Assembly: GCA_050084515.1 (NCBI GenBank)
Contig: CM114274.1
Coordinates: 24,552,001-24,616,000, forward strand
Direction: 5' to 3'
Length of the DNA: 64,000 nucleotides
Source of the DNA: Blasia pusilla
Lineage: Eukaryota; Marchantiophyta; Marchantiopsida; Blasiales
Shown here piece by piece: positions 23,679 to 33,640 of this stretch (position 1 is the stretch's first letter; each line of letters opens with the position of its first letter). A program made the translations under genes and the position numbers. The notes beneath the pieces are model-generated. The model saw only the letters and a program-made list of their open reading frames with translations, was not told the origin of the DNA and did not search any database.

Positions 23679-24797
23679 GATGACGAGGCACAAGAATTCA
23701 TAGACTAGATTAAATGTACAGTTCCGAGCTTCCTTCGGATGTTGTAAAGGACAAGATTTTTCCGAACGATGATGGTGTTTGTAAAAGTTTTATGAATATC
23801 TTTTTTTGTATGGTCGATTGTGATCGTCTTTGTACTCCGACAATTCATATTGCAACCCGTCAGATTGCCACGGGTTGCAGCTTTTCACTTTTTGACCATT
23901 GCACCTTTTTTAACCACTCTCAGGCAACATGTCGGATTCCGACATGTTGGCTGCGTGATTGATCGGACTCTTTCCCTGTAAGTCCAACTTTATAGGCATT
24001 CTGGCGGGCTTCTTCACTTTGGTACCTTCCCCTAGTTTCGTCAAACAAGTATTAGGCTTCCTCTCTTCTCTAAGACGTGCTGGACTCCTACTACCTGTCG
24101 GATTGCCATGATGGTGTCTCTAAGGACGGAGCACATATTGATAGTGGATGGGTGTCACCTTGTAGAGCGTACAAGATTTACTACCGAGGAAGGCGGTGGA
24201 ACTCAAATCAGGTTACATGGGACTATTATGGTGTACCTAGGGGGATGCCAAGGCTCTTGAATTCGCCAACATTTTCGATCCCCGTCTACAATCGGCCAGA
24301 GGAGCCACTTGTATCCCAGGATATTCCTTTTGTACTGGAACCTAGGAGAGTTAGGAGTAAATTTGTAGATGACGAGGCTGAAGAAATCATGGACTAGATC
24401 AAATGTACATTTCCGAGCTTCCTTCGGATGCAATAAAGGACAAGATTTTTTCAAAGGAGAATGGTGTTTGTAAAAGTTTTCTGAATAATTTTTTTGGACT
24501 TGTCGATTGTGTTTTTCTAGCTACTCAGAAGGTTTATTTTGCAACCCGTTTGATTTCGACGGGTTGCAACTTTTCACTTTTTCACTACTGCAACTTTTTA
24601 ACCATTTCTAGGCAAGCTGTCGGATTCCGACAGGTTGGCTACTTGTGTGATCGGACTCTTTCCCTATGAGACCAACTTCTGAGGCATTGTGGCAGGCTTC
24701 TTCACTTTTGGCTCGTTCCCCTAGTATCGTCAAACCAGTCGTAGGCTTCTTTTCTTCTCTAAGACGTGCTAGATTCCTACTACCTGTCGAATTGCCA
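23679..24797 (+). repeat. 430-bp direct duplication of the relic gene's 3' end
   Basis: 23679-24108 and 24368-24797 match along their length, offset by 689 bp. Each copy begins in coding sequence (GATGACGAGGC, then a TAG stop 28-35 bp on), runs through a shared 3' region and carries two palindromes. The palindromes differ between copies in compensating ways: ACATGTCGGA pairs with TCCGACATGT in copy 1, and AGCTGTCGGA with TCCGACAGGT in copy 2. Confidence 0.9.
24101..24396 (+). pseudogene. Orphan terminal exon related to the methylase-like relic
   Basis: An open frame ends in FVDDEAEEIMD and a TAG, parallel to LFDDEAQEFID and TAG at the end of the 23169-23708 exon. Upstream it reads WDYYGVPRGMPRLLNSPTF and is otherwise unlike the first copy. 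It may be an alternative last exon, or the remnant of a second gene of the same family left by the duplication. No start codon context is evident. Confidence 0.35.
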
Positions 24798-24799
24798 AT

Positions 24800-25456
24800 T
24801 CGGATTCCCAACGAGTTGGATTTTCATGGGTGCTAGGTGGAATGGAATCACTTCTCAAAATCTTTCCTTTGTTATGGTGAGCTTGCTTGCAAGGGGTGCA
24901 AGCCATCTGATTCCGACGGGTTGCAAGAGTTGCAACCTATAAATTTTTGACGGATTGGGAGGGGTGGAGCTTCTCGGTTTCTCATATTTAGGATCTGAAT
25001 GAAGGGACATGAGTTCCTCTTTACTCCTGATAGCTAACAATCTTTTGGTTCAATTATCGTCTCCTGTGTTCACATTTCACAAAGTTGGTCTTTATTTGAA
25101 CCTTTCATTGAGATGAGATTGCTACTTCTGGTCAAATTATTTGCCAATGGTCCTCCAACAAAATACCCGGGCAGACCATCAGAGACTATGAGAGACAATG
25201 TGAAGAAACTTAGGCTCACATGGAGAGTGATGGAAAAATGTTTGTAGTGGTCTTATGATGTCTACTTGTTTTTTGCCCCCTGGAAAAAAAGAGGTTTCTT
25301 TAGGCCCGAATGTTGACCACTATCTACTCTCTTCTAAAGATTTCATGAATTTGAAAGCAAACAAAAATTTCAAATATGTCAAAAATTTTGAAGAGAGGAG
25401 GCGGATTTTTTTTTTTTTTTTAAGAGAGACTCGCTTCTTCCTCTCTTCCTCTCCTC
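24800..25456. other. Spacer with the last palindrome and a T/CT tract
   Basis: The final palindrome of the cluster is at about 24898-24925. A poly-T run and pyrimidine-rich CT tract lie at 25409-25490. No gene is seen. Confidence 0.5.
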
Positions 25457-26476
25457 TCATTCTCTCCTCACTTCCTCTCTCCTGCCAAAATACCAGCCCC
25501 CATCCAGCAACACAACACCAAGAGAAACCATGGCATGCTCTATCGCGGGTCTAGCGAGCATCTCCGCCATCCTAGTAGCCCCAGCCTGCCATAAATCTGA
25601 CATCAACAGCGCGAGCATCTGCTCCAAGGGCAGGTCCATCACCTCCTCTGCAATCACCTCTGAATGTGATGCAGGAACTCCAACTCCATGCTCATATAGC
25701 GTAGCTGCCAGCCAAAAAACCTTGGCGGGCATACCTCCCAACGTCATAACATCGGAAGCAGAAAATAAAGGAGTGCGGTACACAATGGTGGCCGCCCCCA
25801 ACAACGTGCTTGACACATGTCCCTCCTGAGCATCAGCCATAGGAGTCTTCGCACTTGCTTCTCCCATCGCCCTCCGTGCTTGCACACCAACAACATCACC
25901 AACTCTGTAGGAACTGTGATTAGGACCCATCAATGTGGTCCTCATCGCCTCAGACAACATGAAAGACTGAGGAAGCCTAGTCTGCTTCTTGGCTTCCCCT
26001 CGTTGTAGATCCCACTCCGCCGCTGCTCCACACGTCACAACTACAGCAGCCTCCATTTGGGCAACCCCACACATCCAACCAGTATGCTCCATGTCTATGG
26101 CTGCTCCATAAGATGTCAATGCCATGGATCTGGCAAAGGGTAACCTCAATGCCATAGCGGCAATCTGCTCCTGTAGCTACTGTATCTAAGCAGCCATCCG
26201 AGCCTCACGCCCAGCGTCTCCCTTGACGCGTCTAGGTGGTGGGACTCTACTACATGACCATCGAGTAATAGTAGGCGGCTGCTGCTGAGCCGCATATAAA
26301 GGCGCAGGTGTCTGTGGCATGGCCTCCCGGTATCCTCCCTGAGCTCGTGGTGCAGAAAATCGTGACTGCTCTTGCCCAGAACCCATGGTGGCTACGCTCT
26401 CCTCCGCCATGTTGTGCTCAATCTTCTCGGAGGTCTTAAAAACATCTTTCAAAGTAGGGGAGGGAGGCCCATTCAA
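25457..26476 (-). pseudogene. Unrecognised coding relic, about 340 codons
   Basis: One minus-strand frame runs from 26476 to 25457, broken by two stops near 26170-26186 (MAA-stop-IQ-stop-LQEQIAAMALR). It begins MNGPPSPTLKDVFKTSEKI. The body is rich in Ala, Met and Glu, with long amphipathic stretches (EVMDLPLEQMLALLMSDLW). No known domain is apparent. A diverged fragment of its 3' end recurs at 30033-30120, right next to the Ty3/gypsy RNase H remnant, so it may be part of a retroelement polyprotein such as gag. Its GC content is higher than that of its surroundings. Confidence 0.4.
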
Positions 26477-26554
26477 ATGAAAAAGGCCACTTCACCCGTT
26501 ATGTGGTGTACAGAGAAATCTTTTAATAGACTATATTTTTTTCTATTGTTTTTT

Positions 26555-26586
26555 CATACCCATGCATTGTACGGGCACCTTACTAG
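26555..26586 (+). mobile_element. Helitron 3' terminus
   Basis: GCATTGTACGGGCACCTTAC plus TAG|T is nearly identical to the 3' end of the Helitron at 11034. Its matching 5' end could be at 14814, which would enclose the relic gene and palindromes, or could be lost. Confidence 0.6.
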
Positions 26587-26589
26587 TAC

Positions 26590-27800
26590 CAACTAACTAC
26601 CGTGCTACCTCTACATACTCATATCCTCACACATACTATTGGATCAATTTTTGTGTCACATCAACTACCTAGGTTGAAACATGATGTTGACTCCTTGCTC
26701 CTTTCTCAAGGTCAATATCTACATATGGATTAGTGGCATCCTCCTAAACTTCACGACACCCGGACGCATGTCGAAGTAGACTATCCAAGACTTAACTCAA
26801 AAGGAAATTATCAAGTTCAATGTTCTTGGCAAGTGGAGTACATCTTTACTAAGTTACTTCACTTGATTCATTGGTATCAATTGATTATTCACCACAAACT
26901 TCCAATGTTTTCCTAGGACATAAAAATATTTGGTCTAAGAACATTCCCAGAAAAAATGGTTGAAGCTTCCCTTTTTGAATCTTCACTATTACCAATAGTG
27001 ACTCTCACTACCATTCTCAAAATCCTTTGCCCCTACTTTTTGTGTATAATCATTTGGAGGGGATATATGTATGATTATTGTTTTTCTCAAATTGTTTTCC
27101 TAAGCCACTTCTACACTTTTGAATGCTTGATATATATGAAGAAGGGTGATATTGACCCGCTTGGGCGGTCCCACCATCCAACAAAAATATTCACATCGGA
27201 GAAGCTTGAAAAAAGCTCTCTTGTCCTCATCCACCTTGCTCTTGCTCCACTTCATGTTTCATCTCTTTCATCTAAACTTCTCTTGATGTAAAGAAATTAG
27301 TCACATAAATCTTTCATACTAACTTCATGTTTCCCCATTTGGAAGATATTTCTTCTCTAAATTTGTATAACTTCCCTTCCAAATATTTCCTCAATTTTAC
27401 TCTCTCAGCATTGGGAAGTGATTGATTGCCCTATAGCCTATACTCTATTAGTTGTAAACCAACTATACCCTTGTATTATTTCCTAACATGTTGTAGGGGT
27501 TGTTTCCTTCACACTAAGATTCCCAAATAATGAGCAACTCTATAGACGACCTTCAGTCATATCTACCATCTTAGTATGAGAGAGACTCTGGTAACCTTGC
27601 ACTACCAAAGCGAACAAGAGATTGGGAAACTTTTGCCTCAACTAAGCAACATCTCAAAGGGAGATTGACCTCGTAATCTCATCATGCTCCACATATAAGT
27701 ACTTCTCCACACATAGACTTGCTTGGAACACGACAACTAAACCAATGTTGATCCCTCTAAGGAGATCCACAATCTGCACACATCAAGCTTTCCTAGCTTG
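26590..27800. other. No recognisable gene
   Basis: AT-rich sequence with short frames only. The first 60 bases after the Helitron end resemble 35475-35528, so a dispersed repeat is present there. Confidence 0.45.
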
Positions 27801-27804
27801 CAAC

Positions 27805-27990
27805 AGGCCTGATCTAAGGCCTTGAGCGGGCCCTAAACCCTAAATGCATGGCGGGCTTTGGGCCTTGTTGTGCGGGCTTATGCAAGCCTATGCACCTTGT
27901 GTAGGCCATGTCTGGACCTACCACAAGCCCTTTGCAGGCCAATATGGGCCCTATACAAGCATGCCATAGGCTGATGTAGGCAAGGTCGAT
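27805..27990. repeat. Degenerate GGCC-rich short repeats
   Basis: Words such as AGGCCTTG, GGGCCTTG and CAGGCCAATATGGGCC recur irregularly. This appears to be a decayed minisatellite. Confidence 0.45.
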
Positions 27991-28099
27991 GAGATGCAAA
28001 CCACACTCAATCGAGGGACCTTGGGATGGAAAAAAGTTGATGGACATCGACTTTTTCCATATGCAACCTGTGTCGTCACTCCATCACATCACTAGTTAA

Positions 28100-29150
28100 C
28101 CAAACTAGCAATGAGCTAATACATCCATACAAGTCTATAAGAGGTAGACTCTTTCCAATAATTCATGGTAAATCCCATTGGGCATAATATTGCTCCAACA
28201 ACCAAGATGTTGTAGGACTCGACCTCAGTCACTATCGCCTTGGTAGGCACCATAGACTTATCGATTAGATTCTTTGGCCATAGTGTCACGCTAATCTCGT
28301 AGCTAGTGGATGATGAATTGGGTCCTAGAGACTCCTCCCAAAAATTTCTAAACTCAAAATGGATATGTAGCACCCACATTTTCAAAATTTTGATAGAAAG
28401 ACCATTTTTGTACAAAATTGTAGTGAAGTCTGCACTGATTGAAGACTGAAGGTCCAAGACTGGAAGTAAAGAAGAATGCTTTGCAAAACTTGTGTTGAAG
28501 CATGGAAGTCTGAATTTTGGAGAGCTTTGCTGAAGGGACAAGACAAAGTGAGAGATTGAGGACTTTCTTGAAGGAATGAGAATTGTTGTAAGAGTAGGAA
28601 AGAAGAAAGATAGGGAAGAAGTAGGAGAGGCGCGGGTGCTTCGTGGCGAAGACCGTGGTATGGGAAGATGGTAAAGACTGTCAACGAAGACTTGTAAAGG
28701 ACTTCTTCTTTGCAGCAAATGTTAAAAGGGAGTCTTTGTGCGAAGACTATGAACAAAGAACAAAGACCAAAGAGCAAAGATTAAGAAAGCAAAGAAGTAA
28801 AAGAAAGAAGAAGAAGGAATGAGAGAGAGTCTTCACAGAGCAGAAAGATGTAGGAAGAGTAGGAATAGGAAGAGGAATAATATTTTTGAAAAAAGCGGAT
28901 GGAAAGAAGGTCGCGAGGAGGACTTCTTCGCGGTGGCAACAGTAGAAGTAAAGTGCTTTGCCAACATAGGATAGGAGTGCTTCACGTCCAGAGAAGACTA
29001 TAGATATTGAACCATCACGACGGTTTTGGAAGTTAGAAATGAGAGGGCGCCGTCGTTCAAATGGAAGCAGAAGGAAATCAACACTAAATCAACTGAATCA
29101 AGGGAAATGAAGAGTTGGAAGATCTAAATCGTGAGATTGACAGTTAGAAA
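28100..29150. other. Purine-rich spacer without a recognisable gene
   Basis: About 28540-28960 is strongly purine-rich on the plus strand. Minus-strand frames in this stretch have Ser/Leu/Phe-rich content typical of the complement of purine tracts and no domain. Confidence 0.45.
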
Positions 29151-29159
29151 TCTAGAGGG

Positions 29160-29650
29160 AAGTAGAAAGGCCACATAGAAAGAACCATGAATTGTAAAGA
29201 GGGTATTTAAAGAGTAAAAAAGAAGAGCAAGGGATCATTCCCTTATGTCTTGAGTTTCTAGCACTCTTGTTGATCATGTGAGAAGCAGTTTCTTTAGGGA
29301 TGATTCGAGTCAAAGAGTCTTGTACACTCTGAAGCTTGTAATACTTTCTAGTTTCCTCCACTCTTTGATTTAGTAGAAGTGTCCTCCCCAATTCTTTTTG
29401 ATGTGCAGAGTTGAGTGTCAATCTTATTGGGCTGCTGTAGGGATGAGAGTTGAGTCTTTGATTTCAAATATCCAGAGGATGGTCAAGAAAAGCGTAGGAA
29501 AGCTGTTAGACAATGAGTAAACTATCATGACAGATTCAGTTCTAAAAGAAGGATGAGCCACAATCTTCTCGATGTCTCTTTGAGATCCTTGTTTGAACTT
29601 TGGTATCCAAGATTTGCAGGAATCTTTCGCTGCACTTGAGAAGAGTTTCA
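29160..29650. repeat. Direct repeat flanking the Ty3 remnant, left copy
   Basis: This segment matches 32330-32850 in the same orientation, including TAGGGATGAGAGTTGAGTCT and TGCACTTGAGAAGAGT. The pair brackets the minus-strand reverse transcriptase and RNase H remnants, so they may be the LTRs of that element. Ends were not resolved. Confidence 0.55.
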
Positions 29651-30032
29651 TTTGGAGGAGGAAAACCAATTTACTCTTTTGTACTACTGAAGACTCGATT
29701 GTTGAAGCTCTTGGCTTACTTAGTGAAGAAGGAGTTACTTGTTGTATTTCTTATAAAACCTCTCTTTTCTCGATCAGAAAGCAGTGATCTCTTGGGAACA
29801 AACTTAATATTTTGTGATTAAGAGAGTACCTTTTCCTTGAGTTATACATTACAAGATATTGCTCCATGTTAACTTGATTCAAGCGTGCCCAAACCCCTAA
29901 ATGCCACTTCCGCCAAAATCAAAGATTGTGCTACCAAATCCAACAAGATATATCAGGAATAATAAACTCTATCTCCTTGACTAGCCAAGTGAAAGATGTT
30001 ACCTTGGTTGTTCAAGAATATCACTCTTGGCT

Positions 30033-30120
30033 AAACCATGGCACGCTCTATAGGAGGTCTAGCTAGCAACTCTGCCAATCCACCAACCATAGCCTACCAT
30101 GAACTAGTGATGGACATCCA
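30033..30120 (-). repeat. Fragment related to the 25457-26476 relic
   Basis: AACCATGGCACGCTCTATAG and the following bases match 25525-25605. It lies immediately beside the RNase H remnant. Confidence 0.6.
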
Positions 30121-30125
30121 AAGGC

Positions 30126-30622
30126 TTAGCAAGATTGCATAGAAATAGACTTGAGTGATATGTTATCGGTGAACACTCGAGTCGTGTGAAGTCCCAAATA
30201 GTGACGCCACTTCCTCAAGCAATGGACCACTGCAAACAACTCTTTCTCATGAGTTCGCCACCTTCTCTCAGTGTCGCTAAACTTCTTACTCTCATAGGCT
30301 ACAGGTCTTCCTTCCTGTACCAACATTCCTGCAATCGCAAAGTCACTAGCATCCGTATGCACCTCGAACGGCTTGTCAAACTTTGGCACCTTCAATTTGG
30401 CTCCTGCGATAGGATCTCTTTGACTTGGTTGAACACATCATTCAATTCTTGGGTCCAAGCCGTGTTAGCATACTTTGCAGTCCAATCTGTGAGAGGTCTC
30501 ACAATACCCAAAAAATTCCTCACATAGGTTTGGTAGAACTGCACGGCACTGATAAACCTCCTCATTCCTTTCACAGTAGAAGGCGATTTCCACTCGGAGA
30601 TGGCTTTCACTTTTCTCATATC
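30126..30622 (-). pseudogene. Ty3/gypsy reverse transcriptase connection and RNase H part
   Basis: Two minus-strand frames, offset by a frameshift near 30393, hold the thumb/connection block (KVKAISEWKSPSTVKGMRRF) and the start of an RNase H-like domain (FEVHTDASDFAIAGMLVQEG, VAYESKKFSDTERR). This order follows the reverse transcriptase palm at 31825-32215. The two are separated only by the solo LTR. Integrase, protease and intact gag are not seen nearby, so the element is a truncated remnant. Confidence 0.9.
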
Positions 30623-31824
30623 TATCGCGACCCTCATAACCAAACAACAACAAATAGGCGCCAAGAGGAACATCAGAACTCAAGTGGACTCACGCTGCAA
30701 TGTTTGCGCTTTGGACAAGCGTTTGGAAAGGTCTCTTGGAAAAGTCTAAGAGATGAAACGTGGAACAGATCTGAGCGTTTTGTGCATTAATGGTCACAAC
30801 CAGGAAACCTAGACCAAATGCGAGCCAAAATTTGAGATGAGTTGAGACTTGGAAGGCTGGTTGCCAAGGAGGTGAGAACTAGTTTTGGAATACGACTAGC
30901 GTTTGGGGAATTTGACTGTGTTTTGGACCATAACGTTTAGCTCCAAGATGAATTTGGGACAAATAAGGATGCTTTAGAAAGCTTATCTTGAGATGCTTCC
31001 AAAAAACCTAAGATCTTAGCAAACACATAAGTACAGACTGAGATATTGGCCGAAAACGACTGTGAGAGCAATCGGGTTGAGGGCCAATTGGAGAGGTCCG
31101 GGTGTCGTTCCCTAAAGGTAGGGAGACCCCGGAGATCCCCAGAAGTACTAGTAAGGGAGGAGTCTCTCCAAGATGTCTTGGAACACTAATCCCCATTTTG
31201 AGCGCCAAACAACGTCTAAGAGGGACGGGATGGAACGAGAGTTTGGCATTGGAACTCGAAACCCAAACCTGATCCAAGGGAGTGGACTTTGTAAGCCACA
31301 CTTGGATTCCAACCCGAGATTCACTTTGTGCAAGTCTCGATTAGGGACTCATTGGATGTCCATCGGATAGTTGGAACCGCCAAGTGCTAAATGCCGTTTG
31401 AGGTTCCTAAACCGACCAGAAAGTCTGTCCCAAGTCTTTCGAGACTTGCCCGTGTTGTAAGCCGCGAATGATAAAGGGGTTGAGAAATAAATAACATCTG
31501 AAATGTGTAACAACCCACATTGCAATTAAGCACTCATCCTTATTCTAGCTATATTTTGCCTTTGTAGCATTGTTTGATCGATGCTATGGTGGTTATATCC
31601 CAGTGTACTTGCAAAACACCCTAAGAAGTCCAAGGGTGAAACTAGGAAGGTTGAGCTTGATGAGAGATCGAGACAAGAACTCGGAAAGTTAGCCCGCTGA
31701 TTGATCAAAGACCCGACTAACCAGAGTGCATGTTTGGATGCAGATTAGTGTTGAGAGCGTGACCTACTGAACGCACGCTTCCGCAACAACAAGATTAACG
31801 TTCAAGGAGAGTAGGCGCACGACA
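30623..31824 (-). mobile_element. Solo LTR nested in the Ty3 reverse transcriptase
   Basis: On the minus strand it starts TGTCGTGCGCC at 31824 and ends GGTCGCGATA at 30623. It is flanked by the perfect five-base duplication ATATC (plus strand 30618-30622 and 31825-31829). It matches the LTR at 17366-18346 over both ends and much of the length, and has an extra segment of about 220 bp. The terminal CA has become TA. Confidence 0.88.
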
Positions 31825-32215
31825 ATATCTGGACTAACTCCATCTTTGCTAACCACATGACCAAAGACTTGATCTTGCGCAACCTGAACTCACTCTTGTC
31901 CACATTCGCGTACATCTTGTTTGCCCTTAGTTTTGACAACACCGCCCTCAAGTGTCGAGCGTGCTCTTCCAATGACTTCAAATAGATGAATATATCATCA
32001 ACGTAGATGATCACGTACTCATCTATCTCCTCATGAAAAATGGAGTTCATCAATGTGGTGAACGTGAAAGGCGCATTACACAAACCGAAGGGCATGACCA
32101 CAAACTCGAACGAGCCATATCTCGTTCTACACGCAATCTTTTCCACATCCACTTTGGCAATCCGAATCTGGTAATATCCTGATTTCAAGTCAATCCCACT
32201 GAAGTACTTTGCCAT
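31825..32215 (-). pseudogene. Ty3/gypsy reverse transcriptase palm domain
   Basis: The frame shows FSGIDLKSGYYQIRI, then MPFGLCNAPFTFTTLMN and the catalytic YVDD in VIIYVDDIFIYLKS, followed by the HLRAVLSKLR helix. These are standard palm motifs of Ty3/gypsy polymerases. The coding sequence is cut at 31824 by the solo LTR. On the N-terminal side it stops abruptly near 32216, where unrelated sequence begins. This is an old, broken copy of a retroelement polymerase. Confidence 0.93.
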
Positions 32216-32329
32216 GGAGCGGCGTAGCAGTTAAGAAGGGAGGGGAAATGAATCTCCAGGGCAACCAACCATTTTGGAAAGATGGAGGAGACGCAACCCA
32301 TTAGAATTCTAGATCAGAATAGGAAGGTC

Positions 32330-32850
32330 AATCAAAAAATGTAAAAGACTATTTAAAGAGCAAATTAGTAGAAGAAGGGGTTATTCCCTCGTATCTTGAA
32401 TCTTCCAAATACTTGTGACTAATCGGATGAAGAAGGGGCATGCCCTTGCATATGGAATTTCCCAGTACTTGTGAGGATTTTGTATGGATAGCTTGTGGGG
32501 GGTGATCCAAGCTGAAGAGTCTTTTACTTTCTGAAGCTTGCAACATTTTCTAGTTCTTTCCACTCTTTGATGCAAAAGAAGAGTCTTCTCTCATGCTTTT
32601 TGATGTGTGGAATTGACCGCGGATCCTATTTGGTTGTAGTAGGGATGAGAGTTGAGTCTTGTGATTTCAGATTCCTGAAGATAATCAAGAAAGGGTAGGA
32701 AAGTTGTTAGACAGTGAATAACCTTCCATGACAGATTTAGTTCTGAAAGTAGGGTAAGCCGCCATTCTTGAGGTCTCTTTGAGGTCTTCGTGGAGCTTTG
32801 TTATTCAAGATTCGCAAGAGTCTTTGTGTGCACTTGAGAAGAGTGCCTAA
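32330..32850. repeat. Direct repeat flanking the Ty3 remnant, right copy
   Basis: Partner of 29160-29650, with scattered substitutions and indels. Confidence 0.55.
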
Positions 32851-32884
32851 ATGCTAGAGGCTCACGCTTTTCTCTGCTTAAGAG

Positions 32885-33480
32885 TGGACCTTAAGATCCA
32901 CCCTTCCCGACGGGATCTTAAGATCTAATTCGCCTTTTGTCCTCTGACGCTTATATCGGATCTTAAGATCCGATTCAAGGTCATTCAGACATTTTGCGTG
33001 TCTGTCAGCGGACAATCCATATTTCTTCTTAACAGATAACCCATGATTCACACAATCGTGATAGATGCGCAAAGTATTTTTTTTCAACTCTTTGATGACT
33101 TCATAAGGGGGATGGCTCCTTGCACCAATTGAAACCAGAGTTCCAATCGGACTTACCCTTCCTCATCCCGATTGGATCATAAGGTCCAATTCACCCACAG
33201 TCCAGTGACTCTTCGATCGGATCTTAAGATGCAAATTAAGGATATTTGGACCTCCGCGTGCCTATCAACAGACAGTCCATATTTTGTCTTAACAAATCAA
33301 CCATGATTCACAAGATCGCTATAGAGACGCAAAGCAAGTTATTTTGAACTTTGTGCTGACTTTATAAGATGGATGGCATATCGCCATATTCGGAACCAAA
33401 GTTCCAATCAGACATACCCTACAGGTCTCCACTCTTCCCGAATGGATTTTGAGGTCCAATTCGCCTTGTGCAATAAGATG
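32885..33480. repeat. Tandem array of about 260 bp, 2.3 units, with CTTAAG palindromes
   Basis: Matching words repeat at an offset of 258-270 bp: GACAATCCATATT at 33013 against GACAGTCCATATT at 33271, and TTCCAATCGGAC near 33141 against TTCCAATCAGAC near 33402. A perfect 20-bp palindrome, ATCGGATCTTAAGATCCGAT, lies near 32955-32974. Partly matching versions occur near 32888, 32913 and 33215. Confidence 0.8.
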
Positions 33481-33640
33481 ATTACAATTCTCTCCCACTT
33501 TCCATTTGGTGTATGGCTAAAATTTAATTGTCACTTCGATGTTATGGTACAGATTTCAGATTCATGCAATGGAATTCTGCATTGGTGATGTAGTGTATGT
33601 ATAGGATGGATCATCCATCTCTCTTGGAAGAGCTAGAATC

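Larger units (their letters stand above)
18665..23708 (+). pseudogene. Decayed multi-exon gene with N4/N6-DNA-methylase-like C terminus
   Basis: Exons I can place: 18665-19300 (Lys/Glu-rich coiled coil, then an acidic region), 19410-19870, 20576 to about 20714, about 20782-21020, about 21130-22586 and 23169-23708. Introns have GT-AG ends; the 22587-23168 intron joins frames in phase 0. Near 22290 VDLLVADLPLGL sits where a methylase DPPY-type motif IV is expected. After the last intron come GKEKSPVLMQMLIELC, PGDLVFD and GRNILCLE, as in the 'KP..L...li..ss.pGD.VlDpF.GsG' block (motif I) of N4/N6 methylases. This IV-before-I order is that of permuted beta-class enzymes. DPP reads DLP and FxGxG reads VGLLG, so catalysis is lost. 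About 18 in-frame stops occur, mostly TAG; at least one frameshift is near 20860 and others near 21930-22050. The 19410-21992 portion is unrecognised. Confidence 0.55.

Noticed and set aside
18665-23708. TAG-rich stops as codon reassignment or U-to-C RNA editing.
   Set aside because: Frameshifts and damaged methylase motifs accompany the stops, and U-to-C editing is known from organelles. Deamination decay of a silenced nuclear sequence is simpler.
16745-24950. CRISPR-like array from the repeated palindromes.
   Set aside because: Spacing is irregular, repeats vary, they lie in introns of a spliced plant-type gene, and there are no cas genes.
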